A stretch of 49,422 nucleotides of DNA, taken from Rhodopirellula sp. (lineage in GTDB: Bacteria > Planctomycetota > Planctomycetia > Pirellulales > Pirellulaceae). Below, piece after piece: positions 15,001 to 21,900 of this stretch; position 1 is the stretch's first letter; each line of letters begins with the position of its first letter. Made by a program: the position numbers and the translations under genes. A model generated the notes under the pieces. The model was not told the DNA's origin and ran no database searches. It saw nothing but the letters and a program-made list of their open reading frames with translations. The stretch covers positions 1-49,422 of the forward strand of contig NZGD01000012.1 of assembly GCA_002690925.1 (NCBI GenBank), written 5' to 3'.

Positions 15001-15908
15001 GTGATCGGGCGATTACGGCTGACAGTGAGCCTCGTCTGGACAACCTTGATGAAGATAACGGCGTGAATGTGACCGGTTCTCTCATCACAGGATTCACTGG
15101 AAACCTGCAAGTCTCAATCACGAACGATGATAACCGCGATTTCTATCTCGATGCGTGGTTCGATTGGGATCAAAGCGGTACTTTTGATCTTGATGAGGTG
15201 AAGCGATATGGCTCGGTTAACGCACCCGGTATCATACCGATCGCTTCCGGCGATAACATTGGAATCGCGGTTCCCGGTGATGCCGAGATCGGTGAGACCT
15301 ATGCACGCTTCCGGTTGAGTGAGGTTGCCGGGCTCGGTCCCAATGGAGATGCTGCCTCCGGGGAAGTCGAGGATTGGGCTTTTGTGATTGAAGCGAATCC
15401 CTTCCAGAATCCGGTTTCAAGAACGGATGTGAATGATTCGGGTGCGACAACACCGATTGATGGGTTGCAGATTATCAATGCTCTATCCCGTAATGGTGGT
15501 GGAAACATCTTCCTCGATGTACTGCCATTGCCAGAGAATCTGCCGACCTACCCAGATGTAAGCGGCGACGGAAAGATTAGCCCACTTGATTCGCTACTCG
15601 TTCTCAACAAGTTGGCCGAACTGTACAACTCGGGCAGCGGTGAGGGAGAAGCAAGTGGCTACGTTCCGGTAGCTGGTGGTGTTATGGCATCCGGAGGAAC
15701 GGTCATTGGAGATGAAATTCTTCGCCGCGAAGCTGAACAGGCTGCTGAGTTACCGAGTGCGGAAACTTCAAAAGCATCAGTGAGCGTCTTTGACAGCCCT
15801 GCAGTGGTCGACCTCGACGAGGTCGTCGAGTCACTTGCATTGGATACAGCGAGTGTCCGGGATGTCGAGGAGATAAATTCGATTGATGCTTTGTTTGCTT
15901 CGCTTTGA
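48..15908 (+). CDS. Giant LEPR-XLL multidomain surface protein with GEVED and C-terminal dockerin
   Basis: About 5286 residues, probably exported. The basic N-terminus ends in the LEPR-XLL motif (ESLEQRQLLAG, about residues 35-46), typical of giant planctomycete surface proteins. It is followed by beta-sandwich modules (about 60-400); a matrixin-like region whose zinc site is degenerate (about 590-760, with FAVGQLLGYGYADD where HExxHxxGxxH is expected); PPC-type domains (about 775-910, 2105-2160, 2458-2563 and 3620-3720); and pectate-lyase-like beta-helix stretches (about 945-1530, and again near 4060-4200). A roughly 100-residue module with an FEFD core recurs in the middle and C-terminal parts. 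Near the end come a GEVED-type domain (about 4950-5115, DYGDAP start, GEVEDW end) and a two-loop dockerin type I (about 5125-5197). I find one cysteine in the whole protein, near residue 2248. ATG 48 is preferred over TTG 45 because of the upstream AGAGG. Specific function is unknown; an adhesive or scaffold role is inferred. Confidence 0.9.
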   Translation: MTLRDSSVRNVLRKGDRKSSGRLRDKRRRMERRLLSESLEQRQLLAGPEVSGIQPNEGALLGEGTVLSVSPRELIFQFDDEANLDSSTLSAIRITQAGDGGAFDSATAISDLGTQNALSVEFRAVETGVIGNGIEVEFTSNPLSLVTTPSITVTNRVVAIEVSSNPAAETTMQDLISSVSNDASASALIEVIQVTGSSLSPFGQQIGSGLNLTLQGANSAEAVTDFGTNGDVQVRFVAQESGPGGLGTELVFEQRNFGGPALPVIVVNGSSIRAQLNSTPGNETTAQEFLASISNDPAASQLVSASLQQGNDQSLIGASLALPNVLTLTGVADLAVEPGYIGFGNSSREVVFRFAEPLEDDLYQIDISGSGAGALRNLDGELFQDGVDFSQQFSVNLGPKVAAVVPEPVKRAANGDLEPAVGKIEVYFNNDKLDPVRAVDPSFYALIFTRDTINNTDDVLVQPNSVTYQSTTNIVTLDFGSPLSRIAHPTDPSVGFLTGSARLRVGSDIAADPGATDSSPYVAPLEFALDPATQDPGDSFATAFDVSSVLPGAVSSTTTTSVRLSSEIYNTTPFELDLPGPDVDGVREIREDDPSRLERTVPLDYLRNGADAVDGISVMQYDFVSSWLGDDPTSPGIQEDRTYFSVISEQQKERIREVMTQYSEYLGISFIEVEGAPTNEAFMSIAVGDLYGADETATSGDGGLAVATRDRNGDGVDDLAVMDFQDFDESIDDAFGGEFFRGGMFAVGQLLGYGYADDLPQPVTQSSDFIFSPGTDNEAAFPSVADIVHGQYLYRPDSTDVDLYRFELPASGSLSVETIAERLADPSLLDSVIRVYQLGMDGAFTEVASNDDYFSNDSLVDLQVNAGTYMIGVSARGNASYDPTIEGTGFGGLTEGSYELLLDFRPNLSSGLTDTTGVALDGDGDGRPGDVFNFWFVPSDVNDTLYVDKAATSASGNLGTVNNPFREIDQAIAAATEGTTIRVLGNGGIDGQMETLEDNYSYQIGYTTNGMPLPDGTTLDVPKGVRLVIDSGAILKMSRSRLGVGSASLEDQSGASLQVLGTPSIITSEGLPARDEFNAVIPGSVFLTSINDDSIGNGNTTGSNPVAGEWGGIDLRGDLDSQDESRRNLEDEGVFLNHLQHADIRYGGGQVLIGGQSVVVSPIDMAVTRPTIINSSVTESADAAIAATPDTFTETRFTAPTYQTGGAFSPDYDRVGPHVWGNTIVDNTINGLFVRVRTRAGDVLETISNSARFDDGDIPIVLTETLQIEGTPGGPVLQSTAPSSLLVRLSDAPVGDVPAGTYQYRITNVDSAGLESASSLATVSIDLADTAGIQLEQLPAVSSGSGYVGRRLYRAEVEGDIVGDYLLVQELNATDTVAVDRAASGTTVLSTEASVLRSRLDASLKIDPGTVVKIDGSRIEARFGGNLIAEGSAGVPVVFTSLEDQRYGGGGTFNTNDRPEEAVLTPGDWGGIYIGHAGSASIDQAVIAGAGGTTRIEGGFASFNAIEVQQADLRLANTRLELNADGRGQPNGDRVGRADNGDATVFVRASQPVIVNNEFIDNDAAAISVDINSFSASEVFDSGRATGEIDATLVAGNSGPLIEGNEIQDNELNGMIVRGGQLATLGVLDDVDIVHVVRDAIEVPNKHIFGGLRLESDARGSLIVKFESAENQNAGLVIGGSLLSGDDEFRDISDRIGGSLQLLGHPDFPVVLTTLADDTVGAGFTLDGRAQRDTNGDGIAFDDLANQGVGGLPTLPTGPEVNRGLTIDNDVDINLPGYFEATIADAGDVGASGVTVEDLSTSTILINQDYIFAYNTFVTTATGVERLSATTITQPAVLVADDVVESQGTFAGPNGLVSWTATSSFENGVSRLVTTLDFDSGQATLGDIQVVSYLDEDVEGISDDILVTTGIPGADGFRAFTLDSLRRIGFSQGGHYIEDGINLVNASYTGWAADQFPELQTAIAAGTQTYSIAGEIDLDDLPASADPVFGQQFGPNDITTAFAWNTDVISTTARVTTFLELLSRDPAVAPPLFDFEAGLWDGVVVREGADDRNVAAFAESEPVRTGFVDTNAIPAQSQFLGEIAPNLQSGDENRRLGFIVNGSVAQRDDLDVYSFVAESGTEVFLDIDNAGNQFDSVIELISANGFVLASSNDSILAETDESAVYTDSSITSDSAQPLSVVSQPLPFQRLKIDQTIADATDGELLLTLSGFEDAIPVLVEDFQNNPAAAVQAALVAAYPDELGTTICTLLERGATDDFVVQLEFDSTQFTADTLPQITVDGSGVVGAVVTGSAAEALLLSQLQDDYSINRRDAGFRVRLPGELGARNLYHVRVRSSNTTDPLDFATLNDPSMVRDGLTFGSYEMQIRLQEANERAGTQIRLSDVRFATTGLQIIGQPLHSPLLGEDYETAADNDSLAQAQPLGLHNVAGDLVAASGPLQSDQLAKSFSGTIDSAIDVDWYRFDVTYENITRDSAALYLSTVFDLDYASGYARADMALNVFNAQGQLVLTGGDSNIAEDLPVSSEGNSTEDLSRGSAAVEDPFIGAAELEEGTYFVSVSNQQQVPQPLDQFFDANSLNPLLRLEPIDSVKRIVEDRIGTVGGGTGDNTETPLLFEDTSIQTHSFDDTLVYVNTASGLLLVNPATGVQYGTVGGLGDRIDDIAFRANGELFGYTESGGTDDSTEYVRIDTGDGSLAVIGLTGMETRHQGTDPEEPLLTEVSNDGFQVNAISIRDFQGVERGFLVGERAAPQLGLDYITNILYEFDDATGEILGQTADIPVTDAGAGTIPREIGQINTLPNSIFANQLGISNATEVGSDGVAVPSLVDGDFFTLSNVTEFVTFEFDQSYTLFADGSQPVRDGDAVVVDGVKFEFETAQRLQLSEVTPSGLLTEGTTISIEGAEGVTVFEFIRFGDPAEGNVGVTIVDNLGLPLTADEITLDLVNQININQPDLAVVAFDSEVHFSESAISLNTLGAGVSILGSTGLTDPAAKAVTVSSTLGQEELISALANAIRNEGLAVSESGAQLSLPKSVSLAVVPDPAVTPSAFAITGTPGVGAGNVPIDLLPTDTFEVIADRIAVAVKQANDVGDLPNVTAVPNGRSLTILGGFVGDSSGNLTAGGQPNGGTITGVELVNDRLYAVSNTGGLYEVNAAELSVSTGNEQVGTYVATATDLIGINFAGLRAGPMSVADGAFSDLLFGITDNGDIHAFNVRGELQPVFSGGRSVVSTGVVGALGLDFTTVDFNLWHTTSTRGGDQGHGIDALPNGTRDAVAGGDSLAFNYENAAFGGNFPSASEQPVAEPRTDGTAVASSFNVPGGARGAIETNPFSLRQYASADKPTLYYNYFAANDGNDDRLRVYVITEDGAQHLVTSNTLARGADVDDDEFDDPAEQGQYDDDIDVTVQQSFDNTGAWRQARVDLGEFAGMENLQLRVEYSTSGTALSSSDALRAVSGEILANSVDLEFVVEGDQITADAEKFVVQLAPAVVIPSGSQIAALYVDPAEQALLTIDGQEYLLNDGTRSATLGQVDVDLLADSEPGTTLGQLSAAEIATIVTAAVNANLPSNPVVSGVTLSDPEDTPPALGRNDFLYEATSLPYVGGNLTIEGTGRLGTLNGTDPPTNVDDVDLMRLSVKAGTLVEVDLDLLADDLSQTPIDSVIRFFDAEGYELTAVPNPGEDKVQTTALSDGLIYIGFSGVGNETYDPRIEGSAQAGQMGTYSASISMTLPSVYRADENVIEFAGGQQSITVSQPDLFSVLQSSSVDATEVSVSRFMTAAEVAGEVQRAIANRFVDGEVDLLPTSGASVRLPALRIVDAGPFQSESDRYGEQFASGVVAGARDNAHEGIYLDDFVIGLAERGEVVTGSNVVDTPFTTDLRPAFSTPADPTSDLVTGSYSVEIRDASEYVNSLESEQFRVFDTNDRLSESVAITARGAADISDGDTFTLSDGRAVVVFEFEQVELGNGVAPGRVAVPFTLKKLDLLSGFERAETAAEVARNIVTSINRSDVQAVFQIPAMLAGGVDSSGGNRIDLVGEVIVGNADGVLASVDQNRFRGDENRVRESQGVILVENSRFLFNEDHGIVIDHGFTAEVDGQVTPVIARYPRNLVELNTENLASGVVVQSNVLAFNDVGGLKIVGVPQDAGETLRDPVWYDRIVNNTIIGGDISPGRTAPPESFKGILFPSGVVSFADSVVDYDPTAGGVPPITIHQNPANALGIPDAPGIGAEPDVGDTTVSLGFGGSLTLQFVDNLLAGNGNAQPDLVVFESGEIESVRVEISRDGTTFFDVGVVGGLANSLDIDAYGFGVQDRFAFVRVTDLRQGDPNSTSAGADIDAIGAISSASVEAYTPSGIGVELTGNAAPVLLNNIISNSDVGIELDPTYDVPLLGGNSYYRNTQNVTTDGSVGQFAQELTDAEVIFVGAPTLVFAPAANASIIDSSIDSLEDRASLTAVKNPLGLPPSPIIAPQFDVNGQLRVDDPTVQTPNGLGEFVFKDRGAFDRGDVVKPRVVLLTPSAPSLGPDAGVAEVTGDIPLFFEAQFIDGIAPADVVPGTGIDDYSVSSQSVLLLKDGVAQVEGVDYRFAYHPSTNVIRLTPIAGAWEPASTYVIRMIDSTDAIVSASAGNTYSDGERLNVIDLEGNTSSFEYDTGLTLSINSLVIDLGLADGLTIEVFDGVSDVTFELDDDDSFDALNTAIPVPSTVEILANSIADAINASGLNLSAIAVGESVQLLGDNPLASVTPSSALFSVRGEVGVSSGFGLKIPNDGVGVSDTLEEGQTFSVRQGSLNNITFEFDSDNNVESNDAGVPNVPIPLSEVSTLDSLADAIALAIGGEPLGLDPFNVGSGRISLGGDANYSLDLSATVLTQIGVPGEKASNPIVIEIDSSDDENAQVIAAAIDAAAIPGVVASVVDRQIFLEGTAGVSGVGAVEIIPVRDEVGNLLQSNQVSGRTELIIYIGGGYDYGDAPAPYLTSMADGGPRHGVDQGFALSPVDSDRAITADSEPRLDNLDEDNGVNVTGSLITGFTGNLQVSITNDDNRDFYLDAWFDWDQSGTFDLDEVKRYGSVNAPGIIPIASGDNIGIAVPGDAEIGETYARFRLSEVAGLGPNGDAASGEVEDWAFVIEANPFQNPVSRTDVNDSGATTPIDGLQIINALSRNGGGNIFLDVLPLPENLPTYPDVSGDGKISPLDSLLVLNKLAELYNSGSGEGEASGYVPVAGGVMASGGTVIGDEILRREAEQAAELPSAETSKASVSVFDSPAVVDLDEVVESLALDTASVRDVEEINSIDALFASL

Positions 15909-16007
15909 GTCGGAGGTCGTTTTCATTCGCTGTGATGTGTTAGTGGGTATCTGCTATCAGGTTGCGGTCGTCGGCACTCGGTCATCAAGGGCATCACGAA
16001 GACGATC

Positions 16008-16039
16008 ACTTCCCAAAGGTATCGGGAAGTTGGCGTTTT
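16008..16039 (+). terminator. Possible intrinsic terminator after the giant gene
   Basis: A 7-bp perfect stem (ACTTCCC with GGGAAGT, 9-base loop) lies 100 bases after the stop. Only a short T stretch (GTTTT) follows, so the terminator call is moderate. Confidence 0.4.
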
Positions 16040-16169
16040 GCTGAGAATTTGAAAATCGGGTGGGATTTTATGAGACAGAATTCGATTTTTTGAATCTAAG
16101 CATCGTTCGCCAGTTTGAGTACCACGCGTATTCTTGCGGCACCCTCGGGTTATGGGATCTCAGTCATCC

Positions 16170-18731
16170 ATGAAAAGACGTCGCTCAAAATCAAAAGGCA
16201 ACAACCGGCTGTCGGTTCGACAGTTGCGAATGGAATCTTTGGAGCAGCGTCGATTGTTGGCGGCGACGCCACTTGGTGTGACTCATCTGGACACTGGCGA
16301 ATTCTTGCTTGGTAGCGTTGCCGTAACACCGGTGTTTTTTGAGAGCAATGGATCTACCGATGCCGAGTCACAAAATTGGACTGCATCGGAAATCGATGAA
16401 GCACTGGTCAAGATTGGGGAAGGTGTAAATTGGTGGAGTGACACGCTTGACGGGCTCAATACGGTTCACACGGTGGATTTCGTTTTCGATAACGCCTTTG
16501 CGGTTAATCCGGTCGAGACGAAGTACGAGCCGATCGATCGGATCAGTAATGATTTCAATCTCTATGTGGGAGATTTTCTTATCGCCCAAGGTTTTGGGAA
16601 TGTGGGGAGCATTGAGGAGGGAGTAAAGCAATTCAATGACCACCAGCGAGATCAGATGGGAACGGATTGGGCTTTCACTATCTTTATGGTTGATTCATCC
16701 GACGACCCGGATGGCCGATTTATCCCCGGTGGCTTTTTCCAAACAGCGTTTGCCTATGCGGGTGGTCTATTCATGGTGACTCCGTCGACTCGACCTGCTT
16801 CGACCATCGCTCATGAAATGGGGCACATATTCTGGGCGAAGGATGAGTATCCCGGTGGTGCAACATGGACAGATCGTCGAGGCTACTACAATTCCCAGAA
16901 TCTGAATGCTTTTGACAATCCAACACCCGGATTTAATCAAGAAGACAGCATCATGAGCAGCGGCCTGGTGTTGGCCAATGCCTATGCAGCAAACGAAAGT
17001 CCAGACGTTACTTTGGCCATGATTGGATGGCGTGATTCTGATGGAGATGGCGTTTTTGACCTCGCTGATGTGCCATTGGAACTGGATGGGGTGGGGTATT
17101 TTGATTCCTCATCCTCGACCTACTATTTCTCTGGATCTGCCTCTGCGGTTCCCTTGGTGAATGAGAACTCGTCAGGACCACAAAGCGATATCACGCTCAA
17201 TCGTATTAGTAGGCTTCAGTATCGGTTGGATGGGGGAGTTTGGGTTACCGTATCGCAGCCGGATCAACAGAGAGCTGTTTTTGATGTAACGGTACCAATT
17301 AGCCAGTCATTTTCTTCCATTCAGTGGCGCGTGATTGATGATGCGACTGGTGTGACAAGTGAAGTGATTGATGGAGACGCCATTCTGCCTGCCTTTTCGC
17401 TGACGAGTGGATCGGGTGTCGCTTTCCTTGACGAGGATAATGATGATCAACGTGATTCGTCTGAACCACTGCTCGTGGGTGCAACGGCAGGTATCAAGCA
17501 CATCGATGGAAGTAACCTCGTTTTCCAAGCCATAGAGGCATCGGATTATCAAACGGGATTCCTTCCGGTAGATCTGCCAGATGTTTTGCTGACCTCACGG
17601 CATCCAACTTTTGATGTAGTGTCGGTTGGTGAATTGGCACCGAGTGGTGTCCGGATACTGCAGCAGTTTGATGCAAATCTTGGCAATCTTGTTTTGAGAG
17701 ATTCGTGGACGCAGGACCAACCGCTGTCCGCGACTTTTGATTCGCCGGTAGGAGAAGTGGCTGTTGATGTTTTGGGTGCCGCTGCGGGGAGCTATGTGAG
17801 AATTGAGGCTATGGATGCGGTAGGCAACTTGGTGCAACGTGCCACCAGCGACTTGATTAGCCCGGATGCTTCTGGCACGGTGCGAGTGACTGATCCGCTC
17901 GGAAGGATCGCCAGCGTTTCAGTTTTCGGTCATGCAGAGACTGAAGCGCTCGTACGCGGAATAAGTTTTGGAACCGACCCCATTGTTAGTACCGGCCCGG
18001 CTGGTGGTTGGCGTTTCGACAACCTGCCTCTGGGCCAATACACGGTCCAATTGACTCCACAATTATTGATTCATCAATTTGACCAAGCGAGTTTTACAAT
18101 CGATGTGGCGGCGAGTGGTAGTAGTTTTGTTCAGTCAGCCGCCAGTCGTGTGGACTGCCCATTTTTCAATGTCGAGCTTCCCGAAGACACCAATGATAGT
18201 GGTAACGTGACCGTACTTGACGCTTTGACCGTTCTCAATGACATCGCACGGGCCGGAGTCAGGGTTTTGCAGGCAAATGAGGCGATCACCACCTACATTG
18301 ATGTCAATAATGATGGCCAAGTCTCCACTCTTGATGCCCTACTGGTTCTCAATAAAGTGGCTTTGGTTTCCTCAGATGGCGAGAGTGAAGCTGCGGGCTT
18401 TGGGGGGTCTCTGGCAGTTGGGAATACCGAGTCCGGTTTGGACCCTGGTTTTCAGGTGATGAATCCCTGTTTTGCAGCAATTGCAGAAGGGCACCCTGTT
18501 GGGGGGGTGTTGAACTATGCGGATTCCCACAGGCGTTCCGAAAGTATCGGTACCGCAAATGCCGATAATGGCGTCTATGGGCCGCTGCCGCAGGGGATGC
18601 CCACAAGCGAAAATTCGTTTTTAAAGCAGACAACGGTACAAAAGAGACTTGAGTTGGATCCAGAGGCTGTTGATCGAGATGTGTTTGATCATCAATTTGG
18701 TCTCAGGACCGCGCTGCAATTGACAGAATAA
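16170..18731 (+). CDS. Exported LEPR-XLL zinc metalloprotease with C-terminal dockerin
   Basis: About 853 residues from the ATG at 16170; the in-frame ATG at 16152 (MGSQSS extension) is an alternative, and neither has a strong ribosome binding site. After a basic N-terminus comes the LEPR-XLL motif (MESLEQRRLLA, about residues 20-31). The catalytic signature HEMGHIFWAKDEY (about 215-227) provides HExxH plus a DEY group like that of M64-type zincins. A Met-turn-like SIMSSG follows near residue 262. Downstream are an SdrD_B/carboxypeptidase-regulatory-like segment (GWRFDNLPLGQYTV), then a dockerin type I (about 670-731) with two calcium loops (DTNDSGNVTVLD and DVNNDGQVSTLD). Two cysteines, near 663 and 766, flank the dockerin. 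It sits between two other LEPR-XLL genes. It is likely an active extracellular protease; the substrate is unknown. Confidence 0.88.
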   Translation: MKRRRSKSKGNNRLSVRQLRMESLEQRRLLAATPLGVTHLDTGEFLLGSVAVTPVFFESNGSTDAESQNWTASEIDEALVKIGEGVNWWSDTLDGLNTVHTVDFVFDNAFAVNPVETKYEPIDRISNDFNLYVGDFLIAQGFGNVGSIEEGVKQFNDHQRDQMGTDWAFTIFMVDSSDDPDGRFIPGGFFQTAFAYAGGLFMVTPSTRPASTIAHEMGHIFWAKDEYPGGATWTDRRGYYNSQNLNAFDNPTPGFNQEDSIMSSGLVLANAYAANESPDVTLAMIGWRDSDGDGVFDLADVPLELDGVGYFDSSSSTYYFSGSASAVPLVNENSSGPQSDITLNRISRLQYRLDGGVWVTVSQPDQQRAVFDVTVPISQSFSSIQWRVIDDATGVTSEVIDGDAILPAFSLTSGSGVAFLDEDNDDQRDSSEPLLVGATAGIKHIDGSNLVFQAIEASDYQTGFLPVDLPDVLLTSRHPTFDVVSVGELAPSGVRILQQFDANLGNLVLRDSWTQDQPLSATFDSPVGEVAVDVLGAAAGSYVRIEAMDAVGNLVQRATSDLISPDASGTVRVTDPLGRIASVSVFGHAETEALVRGISFGTDPIVSTGPAGGWRFDNLPLGQYTVQLTPQLLIHQFDQASFTIDVAASGSSFVQSAASRVDCPFFNVELPEDTNDSGNVTVLDALTVLNDIARAGVRVLQANEAITTYIDVNNDGQVSTLDALLVLNKVALVSSDGESEAAGFGGSLAVGNTESGLDPGFQVMNPCFAAIAEGHPVGGVLNYADSHRRSESIGTANADNGVYGPLPQGMPTSENSFLKQTTVQKRLELDPEAVDRDVFDHQFGLRTALQLTE

Positions 18732-18759
18732 TCGGAACCTTTTTGCTGCTTGTTGGTCT

Positions 18760-18778
18760 AAAGGCCAGTCGGGCTTTT
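18760..18778 (+). terminator. Probable intrinsic terminator after the metalloprotease gene
   Basis: AAAGGCC, a 4-base loop, then GGGCTTTT: a short stem with one G-G mismatch running into a T stretch, 28 bases after the stop codon. Confidence 0.45.
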
Positions 18779-18958
18779 GCGCCCACTGCGAATGGATGCG
18801 CAAGTTGAGAAAATAGACAGTTTGAGTAACATAGAGCAGTCCGAAACGGCTCGTGATTTGTAATTTATTGGGCTGAGAGCTGAATTTATGCTCTGAGCGT
18901 CGAGGCTCGTTTTGACGATACTTTCCCACACGACACCCGCATCTTCTCGAGAAAATAG

Positions 18959-21900
18959 ATGAGAAATCTGCGTAAATTCCTCTCCAATAGTCTGACATCT
19001 CGATCGAGCAAGCGTCGCAGGTCTGCGAGACGATCGCGGAACCAGTACTCTTTGGGACGACAGCTATCGAGTGAGTCGTTGGAGAAGCGAGAGCTGTTGG
19101 CTGGTGATGTGGTGGACAACACGAGTCATAACTACCACACACCTTTTGATGTGAATGCTGACTACCAAATCACTGCTGGTGATGCGTTGGTTGTACTGAC
19201 CAAGCTTGGACAGCTAGGAGCGGAAGGAGAAGCGTCGGCGGAAAGTGAGGAAAACCGACTCTTCCCCGATGTTAATAACGATGGACGACTATCCGCCTCG
19301 GATGCACTCGGTGTGATCAATGCTCTGGGACGTGGCGAGGGAGTTGGTGAGTTGGTCGAGATGTTTCTCACGGCCCGTGATAAAGATGACAATGCCATTG
19401 AAACGATCAATGGTGAGTACAACATCCCGGTTGATGAAAAGTTTTTTCTTGAGGTGGCGTACAGTGATTTGCGAACGCCCATTGATGCTAACGGTGCATT
19501 TCAACTCAGAGCAGATGTGATTGCAAGTTTGCCTGATTACCTGGTTCCTGTGATGCGCGAGACGCAAAGGTTACGGTTCAATCCAGAAGTCTACGATTCG
19601 GAAAATTTGCAGAGCGTGACGTTTACTCAGGAAGGTACAGGTGTGACGTATGTCGCACCCGCTGCAAGTTGGCAAGCGAACGACAACTTCCAAGTTCTGC
19701 TCGCCATGCAGGAGTTTGGGTATGAACTGAATACTGATTATGTGTTGGACCCAACGCTTCAGTTCGCTGGCGGTGATAGGGGCTACCTCATTCACTGGAT
19801 TGGTGATGTCTATGATGATGTTGATGTGCCGAACATTAGTATCACGATCCAGCAGGACGGGGGAGCCGCGATTGAGGCAAGTGTCACTGAGTTTGCTCCC
19901 TTCCTGGCAGGTGACGATTCGATACTTGGTACTGCTGACGATATTCCCAACTCTGACGCAGTGCAGTTCAATCTAGATTTGGATGTACGTACATGGAGCC
20001 CGTTTTACGGCAGCAACCAGAAACGCACTTTCTATGACTCACTCAATACTGGTGAGTTTGATACGCAGCGAGATGATGATCCATCGCGACCAGGCTTCAT
20101 AAAAACGGGTGGTGTGGGTGCGAATAGTCCGACTGGTTTGGCAGGAGTTGACATCGGATGGCAGGGGGCAACCCCCAATGATGCTTTCAGTTTGCCAGTT
20201 CGATTAGTACAGCCTGTGCAGGGATTGATCGTTAATTTGACGCCGTCCTTTGATACAGATTCAGAGTCGGTTTTGCTGTACGGAGAGTCAGAGCCTACTG
20301 TCGCCTCGCAGGTGGTTCTGGACTCATACGATGGTACGGGTAGTCCCCAGGATACTGGTGTTCCAGGTGTGGCTCACGTCATCCTCAATGCGATCGGTGA
20401 GAATCGTGATCCCGTTGTAAGCGAGCCGATCGTCAAGTCGTTCACACAGAACGTGCCTCAGACAGCAGTTGATTTGCTCGAATTTGCTTCAGACCCCGAC
20501 AACAATCCATTGTCCGTGGACGCCGGCAGCGTGAGCGTCACGGGTGATGTCAGCGGTTTGTTGGTGTCTGGCAATGAGGCGATTGTTGACCCAGCTGAGT
20601 ATTCGTTTCTCGTCGAGTCGGAACAGGAAGTCATCACTATCAGTTATGACATTGTCGACGGTGCCGGTGGTTCAGTGGCCCAAACTGCGACGATCACGGT
20701 AACCGGCCTCAACGATCCTGCAACGGCGATTACTGGTAATACAACTGGCAGCGTGACTGAGGATGGGATACTCATAGCCAATGGTTCGTTAACGGTTGCC
20801 GATCTCGATGCGGGTGAAGATGAGGTTCAGCCACAAACGGATATCAGTGGCACTTATGGAATCTTCTCGATCGATGCTTCTGGATCTTGGACCTACTTAC
20901 TGAACAACTCTGATTCCGTAGTACAGGCATTGGCTGCCGGTGCCGCACCAACAGATACGTTTACTGTTGTTTCGAAAGATGGTGCAGCCACGGTTGACGT
21001 GATCGTCACGGTTAACGGCACGAATGACGCGCCCACCACCGGTGCACCTGTCACCGCTACCTTCAGCGAGGAACAGGCAGTCACTCCGGTTGACTTGTTG
21101 ACTGGAGCGGACGATGTTGATCAGGGTGATGTGCTTAACGTCGCCAATTACAGCGTAACAAGCGGAGATCCCGTGGGTGTTACACTGAACGGCAACAATG
21201 TTGATGTGAATCCCGGCGCTTATTCATCGCTTGAAGATGGCGAGTCCGAGGTCATTGTTCTGGATTACGATATCGTCGATGGCAATGGTGGTTCGGTGGA
21301 ACAGACCGCAACCATCACGATCACGGGTGTATCGAACTTCTCGCCCGTCATCACAGTTCAGGTAGGTGATGACGACAGTGGCTCAGTCACTGAGCAAACA
21401 GACACAACAGGTGATACAGGGACCTCGCTCGAGGCTTCAGGCACGTTAAGTTTCACTGACCAGGATCCTGCTGATACGCACACTGTTGCTGCCACGGCAA
21501 CTGGGGCGGGGTACATTGGAAGTTTCGATGCAGTGTTACTCACGCCGGCAACAGGGGGAGGTGTTGGTAAAGTCGAGTGGAGTTTCTCCGCTACTGATGC
21601 AGACTTGGATGCACTCGCTGAGGGCGAAATTAGGCAGCAGATTTATGATGTGACGGTGACCGACAGCAGTAACGGTTTCGGTGTCAAACAGGTTTTCATT
21701 ACACTCAACGGATCGAACGACCAGCCCCAAGCCTCGAATCCTATTCAACCCGGCTTTGACTCGTCAGACCCAGTGGAAGTTTTTGACTTAACCACTTCCG
21801 CTGTGGATATCGATGGAGACGAGTTGAGTGTTCAAGTTGGTTCTGTTGCTGTAAGTGGTGGTAATGCGGCGGGTGTTGCAGTCAATGAGGAGACTGGCTT

